Source: Ruminococcaceae bacterium UBA6353 (lineage in GTDB: Bacteria; Bacillota; Clostridia; Oscillospirales; Acutalibacteraceae). From it: 64,000 bases of DNA. The stretch is taken from positions 64,733 through 128,732 of the forward strand of contig DJRT01000014.1 in assembly GCA_002437905.1 (NCBI GenBank). The letters are read 5' to 3'. Position numbers and translations under genes: made by a program. Each line of letters starts with the position of its first letter. Position 1 is the first letter of the stretch. This document shows positions 53,625-61,896 of this stretch, piece by piece. Below the pieces are notes generated by a model. It was not told the DNA's origin, searched no databases, and saw only the letters and a list, made by a program, of their open reading frames with translations.

Positions 53625-54308
53625 TCAGTCGAAAACATAATCGCCGAAGGCGGCCGGAAAGCTTGCCTGCACGCCCAGCTGCTCCGCCCATTTGCGCGTT
53701 TCCACCGTGCGCCACGGGCCGGAATTAAACCCGCCGCCATTATCGTTGTTCCACAGCCAGTCCGGCGCGGGCCAGAGGCATATTTTGGGGGAGATCAGCC
53801 GGTACAGCGCGAAATTGACGCCCTGCTGGCCATGGTGCGCCATCTGCACGATATCGCAGCGCAGCCGGTCGGCGGCTCCGTCTGCCAGCGCTTTTTGGCC
53901 GGTCTCGGCCATGTCGCCCAGGAACAGCACATCTCGTTTCGGAAAGTGTGCCAGCAGAACCAGGCTGGTATCGTTAATGCTGGGCAATTGGGTGTAATCT
54001 CCCAGGGAATTCAGCACCTCGATGCCGACGCCCCAATCAAAGTGATCCCCTCGGCCGATCGGTGCGGTTTTCAGGCTGTGCCGGTCGATCTGTGCGAGAA
54101 AATCGGTCAGCGGCTGCGCGGTGCCGGCCTCGGCCTGTTCGCACCATTGTGCCGGGGGAAAATCGAAATACAGGCAATCAATGCGCAGACGCAGCTCCCC
54201 CCGTTCCAGCAGGCGCAGCAGGGCGCCATAATGGTCGTCGTGCGCATGGTTTATCCCTCCGTTTTTTGGTTCCGGCCATACTGCTGGTGCCGGAGGCAGG
54301 GTTTTCCA
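53625..54308 (-). pseudogene. 5'-truncated MBL-fold hydrolase (ComEC-like)
   Basis: The frame is open for 228 codons from just after a TGA at 54309-54311 to the stop at 53625. It keeps the metal motif NHAHDDHYGALL and the later MBL motifs VLFLGDMAETG and DIVQMAHHGQQGV. It also keeps a C-terminal family block (WPAPDWLWNNDNGGGFNSGP). But the N-terminal strands that normally precede HxHxDH, about 80-100 residues including the ID(G) strand, are missing. No ATG, GTG or TTG occurs in frame before the GTG at 54017, which lies after the catalytic motif. I therefore read it as a decayed gene; a frameshift upstream is less likely because no matching N-terminus is visible. Confidence 0.65.
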
Positions 54309-54394
54309 TCAGTGTATCCTATCCCGCCCGGTTCGTCAAGTGGAATTTTCCTGCGCGGCGGCCGGGCGGTGTGCAAGCTTTTACCGGATTTTTC

Positions 54395-54423
54395 TTGCAA
54401 TGCGGGAGCGCTTCTGCTACAAT
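54395..54423 (+). promoter_or_regulatory. Promoter of the second GH36 operon
   Basis: TTGCAA (54395-54400), 17 bp, TACAAT (54418-54423). Confidence 0.75.
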
Positions 54424-54464
54424 AGAGCCAATGTCTGTATTTTGACTTTTCAGGAGGAATTTGT

Positions 54465-56648
54465 ATGCCGATTATTTATCATGAAGAAAAACAGCAGTTT
54501 TATCTGCATACCGCCAACAGCAGCTATATCATTGAGCTGCTGGACGGCCGCATCCCGATGCATGCCTATTGGGGCAAGCCGCTGCACAGCATGCCCATGC
54601 TGACGGAATGGGATATCACGCATTACCGCAGCATGGTGGCAATGGATACCGGTGTGGCCGGCGGCTATGGCAGCACGGCGGCGCTGCCGCTGGAGTACCC
54701 CACCTTTGGTGCGGATCTGCGTGCGCCGGCGCTGCACGCGCGCTATGCTGACGGCAGCCGGGTAACCCGGCTGGAATATGTGGGGCATCGCATTTTTGCC
54801 GGCAAGCCGGCGCTGGAGGGGCTGCCGGCCACCTACGGCACGGCGGACGAGGTGGAAACGCTGGAACTGACCCTGCGGGATGCCCTGACCGGGCTGGAGG
54901 CGGTGCTGCAGTATGCCGTATTTCCGGCGCAGGATGCCATTGCCCGCAGCGTGCGCCTGACAAACGGCGGTGAGCAGCCGATCGACCTGCTGCAGGTGGC
55001 CAGTGCTTCGGTGGATTTTGCCGATGCACAGCTGGATATGCTGCACCTGGATGGCCACTGGGCGCGGGAGCGCCACATCCAGCGTGAGCCGGTGACCTAT
55101 GCGGCGCATTCCATCCAGTCGCGCGGCGGCAACAGCAGCCACCTGCACAATCCCTTTATGGCGCTGCTGTCCCCGGATGCCACCGAAACGGCAGGGGATG
55201 CCTATGGCTTCAGCCTGGTATACAGCGGCAATTTTGTGGCGCTGGCGGATAAGGACAGCCACGATATGCTGCGCGCCCAGATCGGTATAAACGATTTTGA
55301 CTTTGGCTGGCGGCTGGAAAGCGGCGAAAGCTTCCAGACCCCGGAGGCGGTGCTGGTGTATTCTGCCGAGGGCCTTGGCGGAATGTCCCGCCGCTACCAC
55401 CGCCTGTACCGCGACCACCTGTGCCGCGGCCGTTTCCAGCACGCCGACCGGCCGGTGCTGGTGAACAACTGGGAGGCCACCTATTTCAATTTCAATGAGG
55501 AAAAGCTGCTGGCCATCGCCGATAAGGCGAAAGCGCTGGATATTGACATGCTGGTGCTGGACGATGGCTGGTTCGGCAAGCGCAACAGCGACAACTGCTC
55601 GCTGGGCGACTGGGTGTGCAACACCGAAAAGCTGCCCGATGGCCTGCAGGGTTTGGGCAGAAAGCTGAACGAAAAGGGGCTCAAATTCGGCCTGTGGTTT
55701 GAGCCGGAGATGGTCTCACCGGACAGCGACCTTTACCGTGCCCATCCCGACTGGTGCCTGCATGTGTATGGCCGGGCGCGCAGCGAGGGACGCAACCAGC
55801 TGGTGCTGGACCTCTCCCGCCCGGAGGTGTGCGACTATATCATCGGGGCGGTGGGCAGCGTGCTGGAAAGCGCCCCGATCGCGTATGTGAAATGGGATAT
55901 GAACCGCAGCTTCAGTGAGATTGGCTCGGCGGCACTGGCACCGGTCGATCAGCCGGCGCTGGCGCACCGGTATATGCTCGGCCTGTACCGGGTGATGGAA
56001 ACCCTCACCTCCCGCTTCCCGGAGGTGCTGTTTGAGGGCTGCAGCAGCGGCGGCGCCCGCTTTGATCCCGGCATACTCTACTATATGCCGCAGATCTGGT
56101 GCAGCGACGATACCGACGCGGTAGAGCGGCTGTACATCCAGTACGGCACCAGTGTGGTATACCCGGCAGTGACGATGGGCGCACATGTTTCGGCCTGCCC
56201 CAACCACCAGACTGGCCGCACCACGCCGTTCAAGATGCGCGGCGATGTCGCCATGTCCGGCCAGTTTGGCTATGAGCTGGATCTGTCGGCACTCAGCGAG
56301 GAGGATCTGGCACTGGCCAAGGAGCAGGTGGCATTTTATAAAAAATACCGGCATACGGTACAGCAGGGGGATATGTACCGCCTGTGCGATCCGTTCCATG
56401 AGCCGTTTGCCGCATGGGAATTCATTTCTCCGGAACAGGATACCGTGCTGGTGTGCACCTTTGTGATCGCCGGCAATCCCAGCATTGATGCCAAGCGGGT
56501 GCGCCTGCAGGGGCTGCAGCCCCAGGCGATGTATGTGGATGAGGCCACCGGCCGGGAATATTCCGGCGAGTTTCTGATGCAAATGGGCGTTCTGCAGAGC
56601 AGAAACCACGATTATCAGAGTGAAATAACGGTTTTCCGGAAAAAATAA
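54465..56648 (+). CDS. Alpha-galactosidase, GH36 (second copy)
   Basis: 727 residues, no signal peptide. It matches the first GH36 along its whole length but is clearly diverged: LVLDDGWFGKRNSDNCSLGD, nucleophile Asp478 in YVKWDMNRSF, and acid/base Asp548 in CSDDTD. An internal CPNHQTGRTTPFKMRGD segment, absent in the paralogue (which has SDPFRGD), is found in the classic raffinose/melibiose GH36 group as I know it. AGGAGG is 7 nt before the ATG. It is the first gene of an operon with a mutarotase-like protein, fitting cytoplasmic breakdown of galactosides. Confidence 0.93.
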   Translation: MPIIYHEEKQQFYLHTANSSYIIELLDGRIPMHAYWGKPLHSMPMLTEWDITHYRSMVAMDTGVAGGYGSTAALPLEYPTFGADLRAPALHARYADGSRVTRLEYVGHRIFAGKPALEGLPATYGTADEVETLELTLRDALTGLEAVLQYAVFPAQDAIARSVRLTNGGEQPIDLLQVASASVDFADAQLDMLHLDGHWARERHIQREPVTYAAHSIQSRGGNSSHLHNPFMALLSPDATETAGDAYGFSLVYSGNFVALADKDSHDMLRAQIGINDFDFGWRLESGESFQTPEAVLVYSAEGLGGMSRRYHRLYRDHLCRGRFQHADRPVLVNNWEATYFNFNEEKLLAIADKAKALDIDMLVLDDGWFGKRNSDNCSLGDWVCNTEKLPDGLQGLGRKLNEKGLKFGLWFEPEMVSPDSDLYRAHPDWCLHVYGRARSEGRNQLVLDLSRPEVCDYIIGAVGSVLESAPIAYVKWDMNRSFSEIGSAALAPVDQPALAHRYMLGLYRVMETLTSRFPEVLFEGCSSGGARFDPGILYYMPQIWCSDDTDAVERLYIQYGTSVVYPAVTMGAHVSACPNHQTGRTTPFKMRGDVAMSGQFGYELDLSALSEEDLALAKEQVAFYKKYRHTVQQGDMYRLCDPFHEPFAAWEFISPEQDTVLVCTFVIAGNPSIDAKRVRLQGLQPQAMYVDEATGREYSGEFLMQMGVLQSRNHDYQSEITVFRKK

Positions 56649-56678
56649 TGCCGGAAAGCCCGAAAGGAGTGTAGCAAA

Positions 56679-57557
56679 ATGATCTATATTCTGGAAAATG
56701 AAGTGCTGAAGGTCAAGATCAGCAGCATGGGGGCGGAGCTGCAATCCATCCGCCGGCTGGAGGATGACACAGAGTATCTGTGGCAGGGCGATGCCCATTA
56801 TTGGCCCGGCCGTGCGACCAATCTGTTCCCCATGTGCGGCCGCATGGTGGAGGGAAAATACACCTTTGAGGGTAAGACCTATGAAATTCCGATCCACGGC
56901 TTTGCCAAGCTGCAGGAGTGGACGGTGCTGCGGCAAAAGGCGAATGCCATTACCCTGCAGCTGCAGGATACAGAGGAGACCCGCGCCATGTATCCTTTCC
57001 GGTTTGCGCTGGAGATCGCCTATACTCTGGAGGGGGAGAGCCTCTCGGTGGCGCTGATCGTCCACAACCTGGACGAAAAGACCATGCTGTTTGCGGTCGG
57101 CGGGCACCCCGGCTTCAATGTGCCGCTGACCCCCGGCCATGCCTTCGAGGAGTACCGGGTGGAGTTTGACGAGCCGTGTCCGGCGCGCCGGTTGAGCCTC
57201 TCGGATACCTGTTTTTATCTCAATGCCTCGCAGCCGTTCCCGCTGGAGGATGGGCGGCGCCTGCCGCTGCGGCATGAGCTGTTTGATGATGACGCCATTT
57301 TCCTGCGGGATACCTGTGGCGGGATCACCCTGTGCGCGGACGGCGACCCCCGCAGCGTACATGTGGCGTATCCGGATATGCCCTTTGTGGGGCTGTGGCA
57401 CCGGCCGCATGCGGCAGCGCCCTATGTGTGCATCGAGCCGTGGCGCGGTACGCCGGCGCTGGATGGGCATGTGAATGATCTGACCGAGCTGCCGGAAATG
57501 GAAAAGCTGGAGCCGGAAGGGATCTACCGCAATGTCTATACCATGACCTTCCGTTAA
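56679..57557 (+). CDS. Aldose 1-epimerase (galactose mutarotase) family protein
   Basis: 292 residues with AAAGGAG upstream. The fold markers are IPIHGFAKL (with His), GGHPGFNVPL (second catalytic-type His) and a likely catalytic Glu in CIEPWRGTP. It belongs to the YphB/LacX-like branch rather than classic GalM, judged by its short N-terminus MIYILENEVLKVKISSMGAE. It would equilibrate the anomers of the galactose released by the GH36 enzyme encoded 30 nt upstream. Confidence 0.9.
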   Translation: MIYILENEVLKVKISSMGAELQSIRRLEDDTEYLWQGDAHYWPGRATNLFPMCGRMVEGKYTFEGKTYEIPIHGFAKLQEWTVLRQKANAITLQLQDTEETRAMYPFRFALEIAYTLEGESLSVALIVHNLDEKTMLFAVGGHPGFNVPLTPGHAFEEYRVEFDEPCPARRLSLSDTCFYLNASQPFPLEDGRRLPLRHELFDDDAIFLRDTCGGITLCADGDPRSVHVAYPDMPFVGLWHRPHAAAPYVCIEPWRGTPALDGHVNDLTELPEMEKLEPEGIYRNVYTMTFR

Positions 57558-57567
57558 AAATCAATTG

Positions 57568-57613
57568 AACCGGCGGAAACACGACTCTGGGCAGTGTTTC
57601 CGCCGGTTTTTTT
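57568..57613 (+). terminator. Terminator of the GH36-mutarotase operon
   Basis: AACCGGCGGAAACAC (57568-57582) pairs with GTGTTTCCGCCGGTT (57594-57608), then T-run. Confidence 0.9.
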
Positions 57614-57621
57614 GTGAAAAT

Positions 57622-57635
57622 CGAAAAAATGTTCG
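57622..57635. promoter_or_regulatory. LexA-like box 1, upstream of -35
   Basis: CGAAAAAATGTTCG, within the 6-bp-arm palindrome ATCGAA-N6-TTCGAT (57620-57637). It has one mismatch to the Firmicute LexA half-site pair CGAAC-N4-GTTCG. Confidence 0.6.
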
Positions 57636-57653
57636 ATTTTTTGCAAAAACCTC

Positions 57654-57681
57654 TTGCTTTTTTCGAAATATCTGGTACAAT
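57654..57681 (+). promoter_or_regulatory. Promoter of the putative SOS membrane protein
   Basis: TTGCTT (57654-57659), 16 bp, TACAAT (57676-57681). It is bracketed by the two LexA-like boxes. Confidence 0.7.
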
Positions 57682-57687
57682 AAAAAC

Positions 57688-57701
57688 AGAACAAGTGTTC
57701 G
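57688..57701. promoter_or_regulatory. LexA-like box 2, over the transcription start
   Basis: AGAACAAGTGTTCG has the exact GAAC-N4-GTTC core. It starts 7 nt after the -10 box, where bound LexA would block transcription. One mismatch to CGAAC-N4-GTTCG. Confidence 0.75.
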
Positions 57702-57723
57702 ATATGAGAGCGAGGGATACACA

Positions 57724-58089
57724 ATGACTGTGATGACATGGGTAATGGATGGTCTGCTGGCAGCGATGGCGGCGGCCATGTTGATAAAAGGGAAATACGG
57801 CATCACCCGCCAGCTGGCAGTGGCGCCGCTGGTGCTGGCGGTGCTGGATGCCGCTTTTGCGGGGCAGATCCAGCCGATGCTGACGCCGGTGCTTTCCTGG
57901 CTGCTGCTGGGTCTGGAGCTGACCGTGCTGCTGGGCTGCGGCCGGCTGCTGCAGGTGGATCGTGCACGGGCGCGCAGCAAGGCGCGCCGCCGCCAGCTGC
58001 AGCGCAGCAGGGCGGCCTTTGAGCAGGCAATGGGTGAGCGTGACCGCCGGCGCCGCGAGACGGCCGGCCGGTCCTCGGCCTGTGCCTGA
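57724..58089 (+). CDS. Putative SOS-regulated small membrane protein
   Basis: 121 residues. Three hydrophobic segments (about 5-21, 30-46, 52-74) with little between them, then a strongly basic cytoplasmic-type tail (VDRARARSKARRRQLQRSR, and more Arg to the end). I recognise no family; there is no LysM domain, so it is not a YneA homologue. The promoter carries two LexA-like boxes, which is the layout of DNA-damage-induced genes such as division inhibitors or toxin-like peptides. GAGGGA precedes the ATG. It is monocistronic, ended by a hairpin at 58197. Function is inference from control only. Confidence 0.75.
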   Translation: MTVMTWVMDGLLAAMAAAMLIKGKYGITRQLAVAPLVLAVLDAAFAGQIQPMLTPVLSWLLLGLELTVLLGCGRLLQVDRARARSKARRRQLQRSRAAFEQAMGERDRRRRETAGRSSACA

Positions 58090-58196
58090 GACGGAAGGTG
58101 GCCGCCGGTGGTGGCGGCTTCTCCGCTATGCATTGTGTGCAGCTGTGCATAAAGCTCTGTCCGGATGGTGTGTGGACGGAAAGCCTCATAGAAACC

Positions 58197-58231
58197 AAGG
58201 GGAGCCGGGCATATTGCCCGGCTCCCCTTTT
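58197..58231. terminator. Bidirectional terminator between the SOS gene and prs
   Basis: AAGGGGAGCCGGGCA (58197-58211) pairs perfectly with TGCCCGGCTCCCCTT (58215-58229). T/A-rich ends on both sides suit converging genes. The gap 58090-58289 holds nothing else I can support. Confidence 0.8.
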
Positions 58232-58289
58232 GCTTTTCAGCGGATAGACTTCCGTGTGCTCAGCCGCTGCCCTGTATTGTGGCAGTGGC

Positions 58290-59438
58290 TTATTTCTGCT
58301 CGTATTTCTGCAGCAGAGCCTGAATCTTATCATGCGAGTCGATCAGGGTGCTGATGGAAACATTCTGGTTCAGCGCAGCGATGTAGTAGGCGATATACTT
58401 GGAGCAGTCGACTTCGTGGAACCACGGACGCTGCAGCAGCTCCGGGCTGCGGTAGGTCAGGTTGGTACCGAATACGCCGCTGACGATGCCGTCGGCGTAG
58501 GCCTTGTCGAATTTTTCAAGACCGGCGGTGAAGATCGCATAGGTGGCGTAGGCGTAGATGTGGCCGGCATTGCGTTTCTTCAGCTCATAGGCGATATCCA
58601 GCATGGACTCGCCGGAGGCAATGATGTCATCGGCGATGAAAATGTCCTTGCCCTCAACGGAATTGCCAAGGTATTCATGCGCCACGATGGGGTTGCGGCC
58701 GTCCACAATGCGGGAATAATCGCGGCGCTTATAGAACATCCCCATTTCCACGCCGAGGTTGACAGCGTAGTACATATTGCGGTTGAGCGCGCCCTCATCC
58801 GGGCTGACCACCATCAGATGGTCACGGTCGGCGTGCATCTGCGGAATGGAGCGGTACATGGCCTTCAGAGCCTGGTAGGCGGGGATAAGGTTATCAAAGC
58901 CCATCAGCGGCACGGCATTGCACACACGCGGGTCGTGGGCATCAAAGGCGACGATATTATCCACGCCCATGGCCTGCAGCTCCTGCAGCGCAACGGCGCA
59001 GTCCAGGCTTTCACGGTAGCTGCGGCGGTGCTGACGGCCGCCATAGAGGATCGGCATGATCACATTGATGCGGGCGGCCTTGCCGCTGGTGGCCTGGATA
59101 ATGCGTTTGAGATCCTGATAGTGATCATCCGGGGACATGGCATTTTCAAAGCCGTACATCTTGTACTTGCAGTTGTAATTGCCAACATCCACCAGGATAT
59201 ACAGGTCGTCGCCGCGTACAGAGGATTTAATCAGGCCCTTACCGTCGCCGGAGGAAAACCGCGGGCAATCGACCTCAATGCGGAAGCTTTCTTCCTCGCG
59301 GCCGCACCGGCGTGCCCACCGGAGCAGGTGCCCCTCAATCTTGTCTCCCAGCTCCTGGGTGCCGTTCATCGTAATGAGCCGCAGGGGGGCGGTGCTGGCG
59401 TCCTGGGCAAAGACATTTTCGCTGCTGATCGTTTCCAT
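58290..59438 (-). CDS. prs: Ribose-phosphate pyrophosphokinase, divergent long form
   Basis: 382 residues, about 65 longer than classic Prs. It makes PRPP from ribose 5-phosphate and ATP for nucleotide, His and Trp synthesis. The ATP/flexible-loop region is IMPILYGGRQHRRSYRESLD. The metal/ATP site reads DAHDPRVCNAVP in place of the usual DLHAxQIQGFF, VSPDEGALNRN replaces VSPDxGGVxRA, and the PRPP loop is DIFIADDIIASGESM. These shifts are shared with a long clostridial Prs type that I recall. GGAGAGGA precedes the ATG. It is divergent from hflX. Confidence 0.88.
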   Translation of the reverse strand: METISSENVFAQDASTAPLRLITMNGTQELGDKIEGHLLRWARRCGREEESFRIEVDCPRFSSGDGKGLIKSSVRGDDLYILVDVGNYNCKYKMYGFENAMSPDDHYQDLKRIIQATSGKAARINVIMPILYGGRQHRRSYRESLDCAVALQELQAMGVDNIVAFDAHDPRVCNAVPLMGFDNLIPAYQALKAMYRSIPQMHADRDHLMVVSPDEGALNRNMYYAVNLGVEMGMFYKRRDYSRIVDGRNPIVAHEYLGNSVEGKDIFIADDIIASGESMLDIAYELKKRNAGHIYAYATYAIFTAGLEKFDKAYADGIVSGVFGTNLTYRSPELLQRPWFHEVDCSKYIAYYIAALNQNVSISTLIDSHDKIQALLQKYEQK

Positions 59439-59472
59439 GCTCTTTATCCTCTCCGTTACATATGATACGCCG

Positions 59473-59516
59473 AAGCGCTTTTGCCCCTCTATTGTACCAT
59501 AAAAGAAAGCGCTTTT
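59473..59516 (-). promoter_or_regulatory. Leader/promoter of prs with paired AAGCGCTTTT elements
   Basis: AAGCGCTTTT occurs at 59473-59482 and 59507-59516, each containing the palindrome AAGCGCTT. They flank a minus-strand TACAAT (59496-59491), the probable -10 box of prs. No good -35 box is visible. Confidence 0.45.
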
Positions 59517-59584
59517 CTACTGTCACTTAGCCTTTTTACGACAAATTTTTGCTGATTTTTCGCCCGGAATACTGGAAAGATTGC

Positions 59585-59614
59585 ACAACCGGCAAAAATG
59601 CGTTTGCCGGTTGT
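59585..59614. repeat. Perfect 12-bp-arm palindrome between prs and hflX
   Basis: ACAACCGGCAAA (59585-59596), 6-nt loop, TTTGCCGGTTGT (59603-59614). It overlaps the -35 box of hflX and lies upstream of both divergent genes. It is a candidate operator, or an RNA hairpin if read through. Confidence 0.75.
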
Positions 59615-59639
59615 TCTGTGGGCAGAAATGTGGTAAAAT
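59611..59639 (+). promoter_or_regulatory. Promoter of hflX
   Basis: TTGTTC (59611-59616), 17 bp, TAAAAT (59634-59639). Confidence 0.65.
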
Positions 59640-59666
59640 AACGGAGTATGAAATGGGGGGAGCCAA

Positions 59667-60914
59667 ATGGAGCTGCATGAGATCACGGAGCAGGCGCCGG
59701 AGCGGGCGCTGCTGGTGAGTGTGGATACCGGCGAATTTGACGCGGCGGTATCGCTGGCTGAGCTGGCTGAACTGGCGGCCACGGCCGGCGCCGAGGTGGC
59801 GGGCACCGCCACGCAGAAAAAGGAGGCGCCGGACAAGGCCACCTGCCTTGGCAGCGGCCGGGCGCAGGAGATTGCGCTGCAGTGTGCGGCGGAGGACATC
59901 GACCTGGTGATCGTGGACCGGGAGCTGACCCCCACCCAGCAGCGCAATCTGGAGGAGATCATTCCCTGCCGGGTGATCGACCGCACCACGCTGATCCTGG
60001 ATATTTTTGCCGGCCGGGCGCGCTCGGCCGAGGGGCGACTGCAGGTGGAGCTGGCGCAGCTGCAATACCGGCTGCCGCGGCTTGGCGGACAGGGTGCAGC
60101 GCTGTCGCGGCTTGGCGGCGGCATTGGCACCCGCGGCCCGGGCGAAAGCAAGCTGGAAAGCGACCGGCGGCATATCCGCCGCCGCATTGCCGCGCTGCGG
60201 GAGCAGCTGGAAAAGGTGGACAGCCAGCGCCTGCTGCGCCGGCAGCGCCGGCGCAAGGACGGCATTCCTACCGTGGCGCTGGTGGGCTACACCAATGCCG
60301 GCAAGTCCACGCTGCTGAATTACCTGACCGATGCCGGTGTGCTGGCGGAGGATAAGCTGTTTGCCACGCTGGACCCAACGGCGCGGGCGCTGCGCCTGCC
60401 GGATGGCCGGCAGGTGCTGCTGGTGGATACCGTCGGCTTTGTGCGGCGGCTGCCGCACCAGCTGGTGCAGGCATTCCGCTCAACGCTGGAGGAGGCGGTG
60501 GAGGCGGATGTGCTGCTGAATATTTGCGATGCCTCCAGCCCCTATGCGCAGGAGCACCTGCAGGTGACCGGCGCGTTGCTGGAGGAGCTTGGCTGCGGGG
60601 ATATCCCGGTGCTGCAGGTGATGAACAAGTGTGATCTGGTGCCGGAGGCGGCACCGGAATACCGCTGCCTGTGCATCAGTGCCCGCACCGGCGAGGGAGT
60701 GCCGGCACTGCTGGAGGCGGTGGCGGAGGCTCTGCCGCCGGACAGGCGGCGGGTAACGCTGCTGCTGCCCTTCTCCAAAGGAGCGCTGGCCGAGGCCTGC
60801 CGCCGCGAGGGGCAGGTGGAGGCGGAGGAATATGTGCCGCAGGGGCTGCGGATGACGGTAACCCTCGGCGCCCGGCTGCTGGCCGAAACAGCCGAATATA
60901 TCACGGAAGAGTAA
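59667..60914 (+). CDS. hflX: Ribosome-associated GTPase HflX
   Basis: 415 residues. The HflX N-terminal domain (about 12-110, IDLVIVDRELTPTQQRNLEE and VIDRTTLILDIFAGRA) leads to a Gly-rich and coiled region (LSRLGGGIGTRGPGESKLE). The GTPase domain has G1 GYTNAGKST, G3 DTVGFV and G4 NKCDL. HflX splits stalled 70S ribosomes, for example in stress or after antibiotic exposure. GGGGGAG precedes the ATG. It is monocistronic with a 20-bp terminator. Confidence 0.95.
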   Translation: MELHEITEQAPERALLVSVDTGEFDAAVSLAELAELAATAGAEVAGTATQKKEAPDKATCLGSGRAQEIALQCAAEDIDLVIVDRELTPTQQRNLEEIIPCRVIDRTTLILDIFAGRARSAEGRLQVELAQLQYRLPRLGGQGAALSRLGGGIGTRGPGESKLESDRRHIRRRIAALREQLEKVDSQRLLRRQRRRKDGIPTVALVGYTNAGKSTLLNYLTDAGVLAEDKLFATLDPTARALRLPDGRQVLLVDTVGFVRRLPHQLVQAFRSTLEEAVEADVLLNICDASSPYAQEHLQVTGALLEELGCGDIPVLQVMNKCDLVPEAAPEYRCLCISARTGEGVPALLEAVAEALPPDRRRVTLLLPFSKGALAEACRREGQVEAEEYVPQGLRMTVTLGARLLAETAEYITEE

Positions 60915-60963
60915 AAACCGCTGTCCGGGCACGATAAAGTGTGCCCGGACAGCGGTTTTTTGA
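60913..60963. terminator. Strong terminator of hflX
   Basis: A 20-bp perfect stem (60913-60932 with 60941-60960), loop of 8. A/T tails on both sides let it also serve the converging lipoprotein gene. Confidence 0.93.
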
Positions 60964-60977
60964 CGGAGCATCGGCGA

Positions 60978-61748
60978 TCAGCCGGCTGCGGCAAGCAGCT
61001 GCAGCAGCGGCTGCAGGGTGGCAGCCGTGGCGGTAAAGTCGGCATAGCCGGCTATGCCGGTCGGGGCCCGCACGGTACCATCCTCGCTGATGTAGTAGGT
61101 ATAGCTGAGATCGGTGCCGTTTGCTGCGCAGTAATGCAGGGCATAGAGGAATGCCGGTGTGCCGGCATCGCTGTAGGCGCTGTAGGGGGTCAGCTCCAGA
61201 CGGCTGCAGGCGGCGTACAGTGCCTCCACAGCGGCCGCCTCCTGCACGGTGGCGGATGCCCCCGTGCGGCAATCGACCACCAGCAGCGTGGCGGCAGCGA
61301 CCGGTACGGGCGCCGGTTCGGCCGGCGCCGCTGCTGCAGCCGCTTCCAGCGGTTGCAGCAGCGCCAGCAATGCGGTCAGGTCGGCTGCGTAGATCGCGTC
61401 CTCATCTTCCGCATCCTCCGGTACGCGGATGTGCCCGTCGTCCAAAATGGCATAGTGATATCCCAGCTGCCGATTATCGGTGCTGCAATAGAGAATGTCG
61501 TACAGCTCCCCGAGCTGCCCGGGGTCTTTCTCCCGGCCGGTCAGTTCCAGCGCCTGATAGGCTGTCTGCAGGGCGCGGACACTGTCGGTCTCCCTGACCC
61601 AGAAGGTGCTTCCGGTGCGCTTGTTTATGATGTACAGCGCGGCAGTGTTTGCCGGCTCAGCGGCCGGCTTTTGGCCGCAGCAGGCCGTTGGTACGATGCA
61701 CAGCAGCAGGGCGATCAGGCCGGCTGTCAGCCGATGGCGGATGGACAT
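60978..61748 (-). CDS. Lipoprotein with two repeated domains
   Basis: 256 residues, with AAGGAGG before the ATG. Lipoprotein-type signal with VPTACC (Cys at 23 or 24). Two homologous halves of about 100 residues follow, joined by an Ala/Pro-rich linker near 138-152. Paired landmarks are ALYIINKRTGST / TLLVVDCRTGAS, LYDILYCSTDN / FLYALHYCAAN, YHYAILDDGHIRVP / YTYYISEDGTVRAP and LLALLQPL / LQPLLQLL. I recognise no family. The domains look like small alpha/beta folds, perhaps ligand-binding at the outer face of the membrane. Confidence 0.72.
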   Translation of the reverse strand: MSIRHRLTAGLIALLLCIVPTACCGQKPAAEPANTAALYIINKRTGSTFWVRETDSVRALQTAYQALELTGREKDPGQLGELYDILYCSTDNRQLGYHYAILDDGHIRVPEDAEDEDAIYAADLTALLALLQPLEAAAAAAPAEPAPVPVAAATLLVVDCRTGASATVQEAAAVEALYAACSRLELTPYSAYSDAGTPAFLYALHYCAANGTDLSYTYYISEDGTVRAPTGIAGYADFTATAATLQPLLQLLAAAG

Positions 61749-61792
61749 AGCAAGCGCCTCCTTGATTTCCTTTTTGGATGGATTCCATCCAT

Positions 61793-61821
61793 AGTATACC
61801 AGTTTTTCCTGTTATAGTCAA
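61793..61821 (-). promoter_or_regulatory. Promoter of the duplicated-domain lipoprotein
   Basis: Minus strand: TTGACT (61821-61816), 17 bp, TATACT (61798-61793). GGATGG-ATT-CCATCC (61776-61790), an inverted repeat, lies just downstream of the -10 box, a repressor-like position. Confidence 0.75.
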
Positions 61822-61845
61822 TTCTGCGTGCCGATCCTTCACGCA

Positions 61846-61887
61846 AAAGCCGCCCGCACGGTTGTTGTAAACCGTGCGGGCGGCTTT
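61846..61887 (-). terminator. Terminator of the ABC exporter operon
   Basis: An 18-bp perfect stem (61846-61863 with 61870-61887), followed on the minus strand by a short T-run. Confidence 0.8.
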
Positions 61888-61896
61888 GTGCAATGC

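Noticed and set aside
54450..55442. 330-codon minus-strand open frame opposite the second GH36
   Set aside because: Antisense shadow of a well-supported alpha-galactosidase, without promoter or ribosome site.
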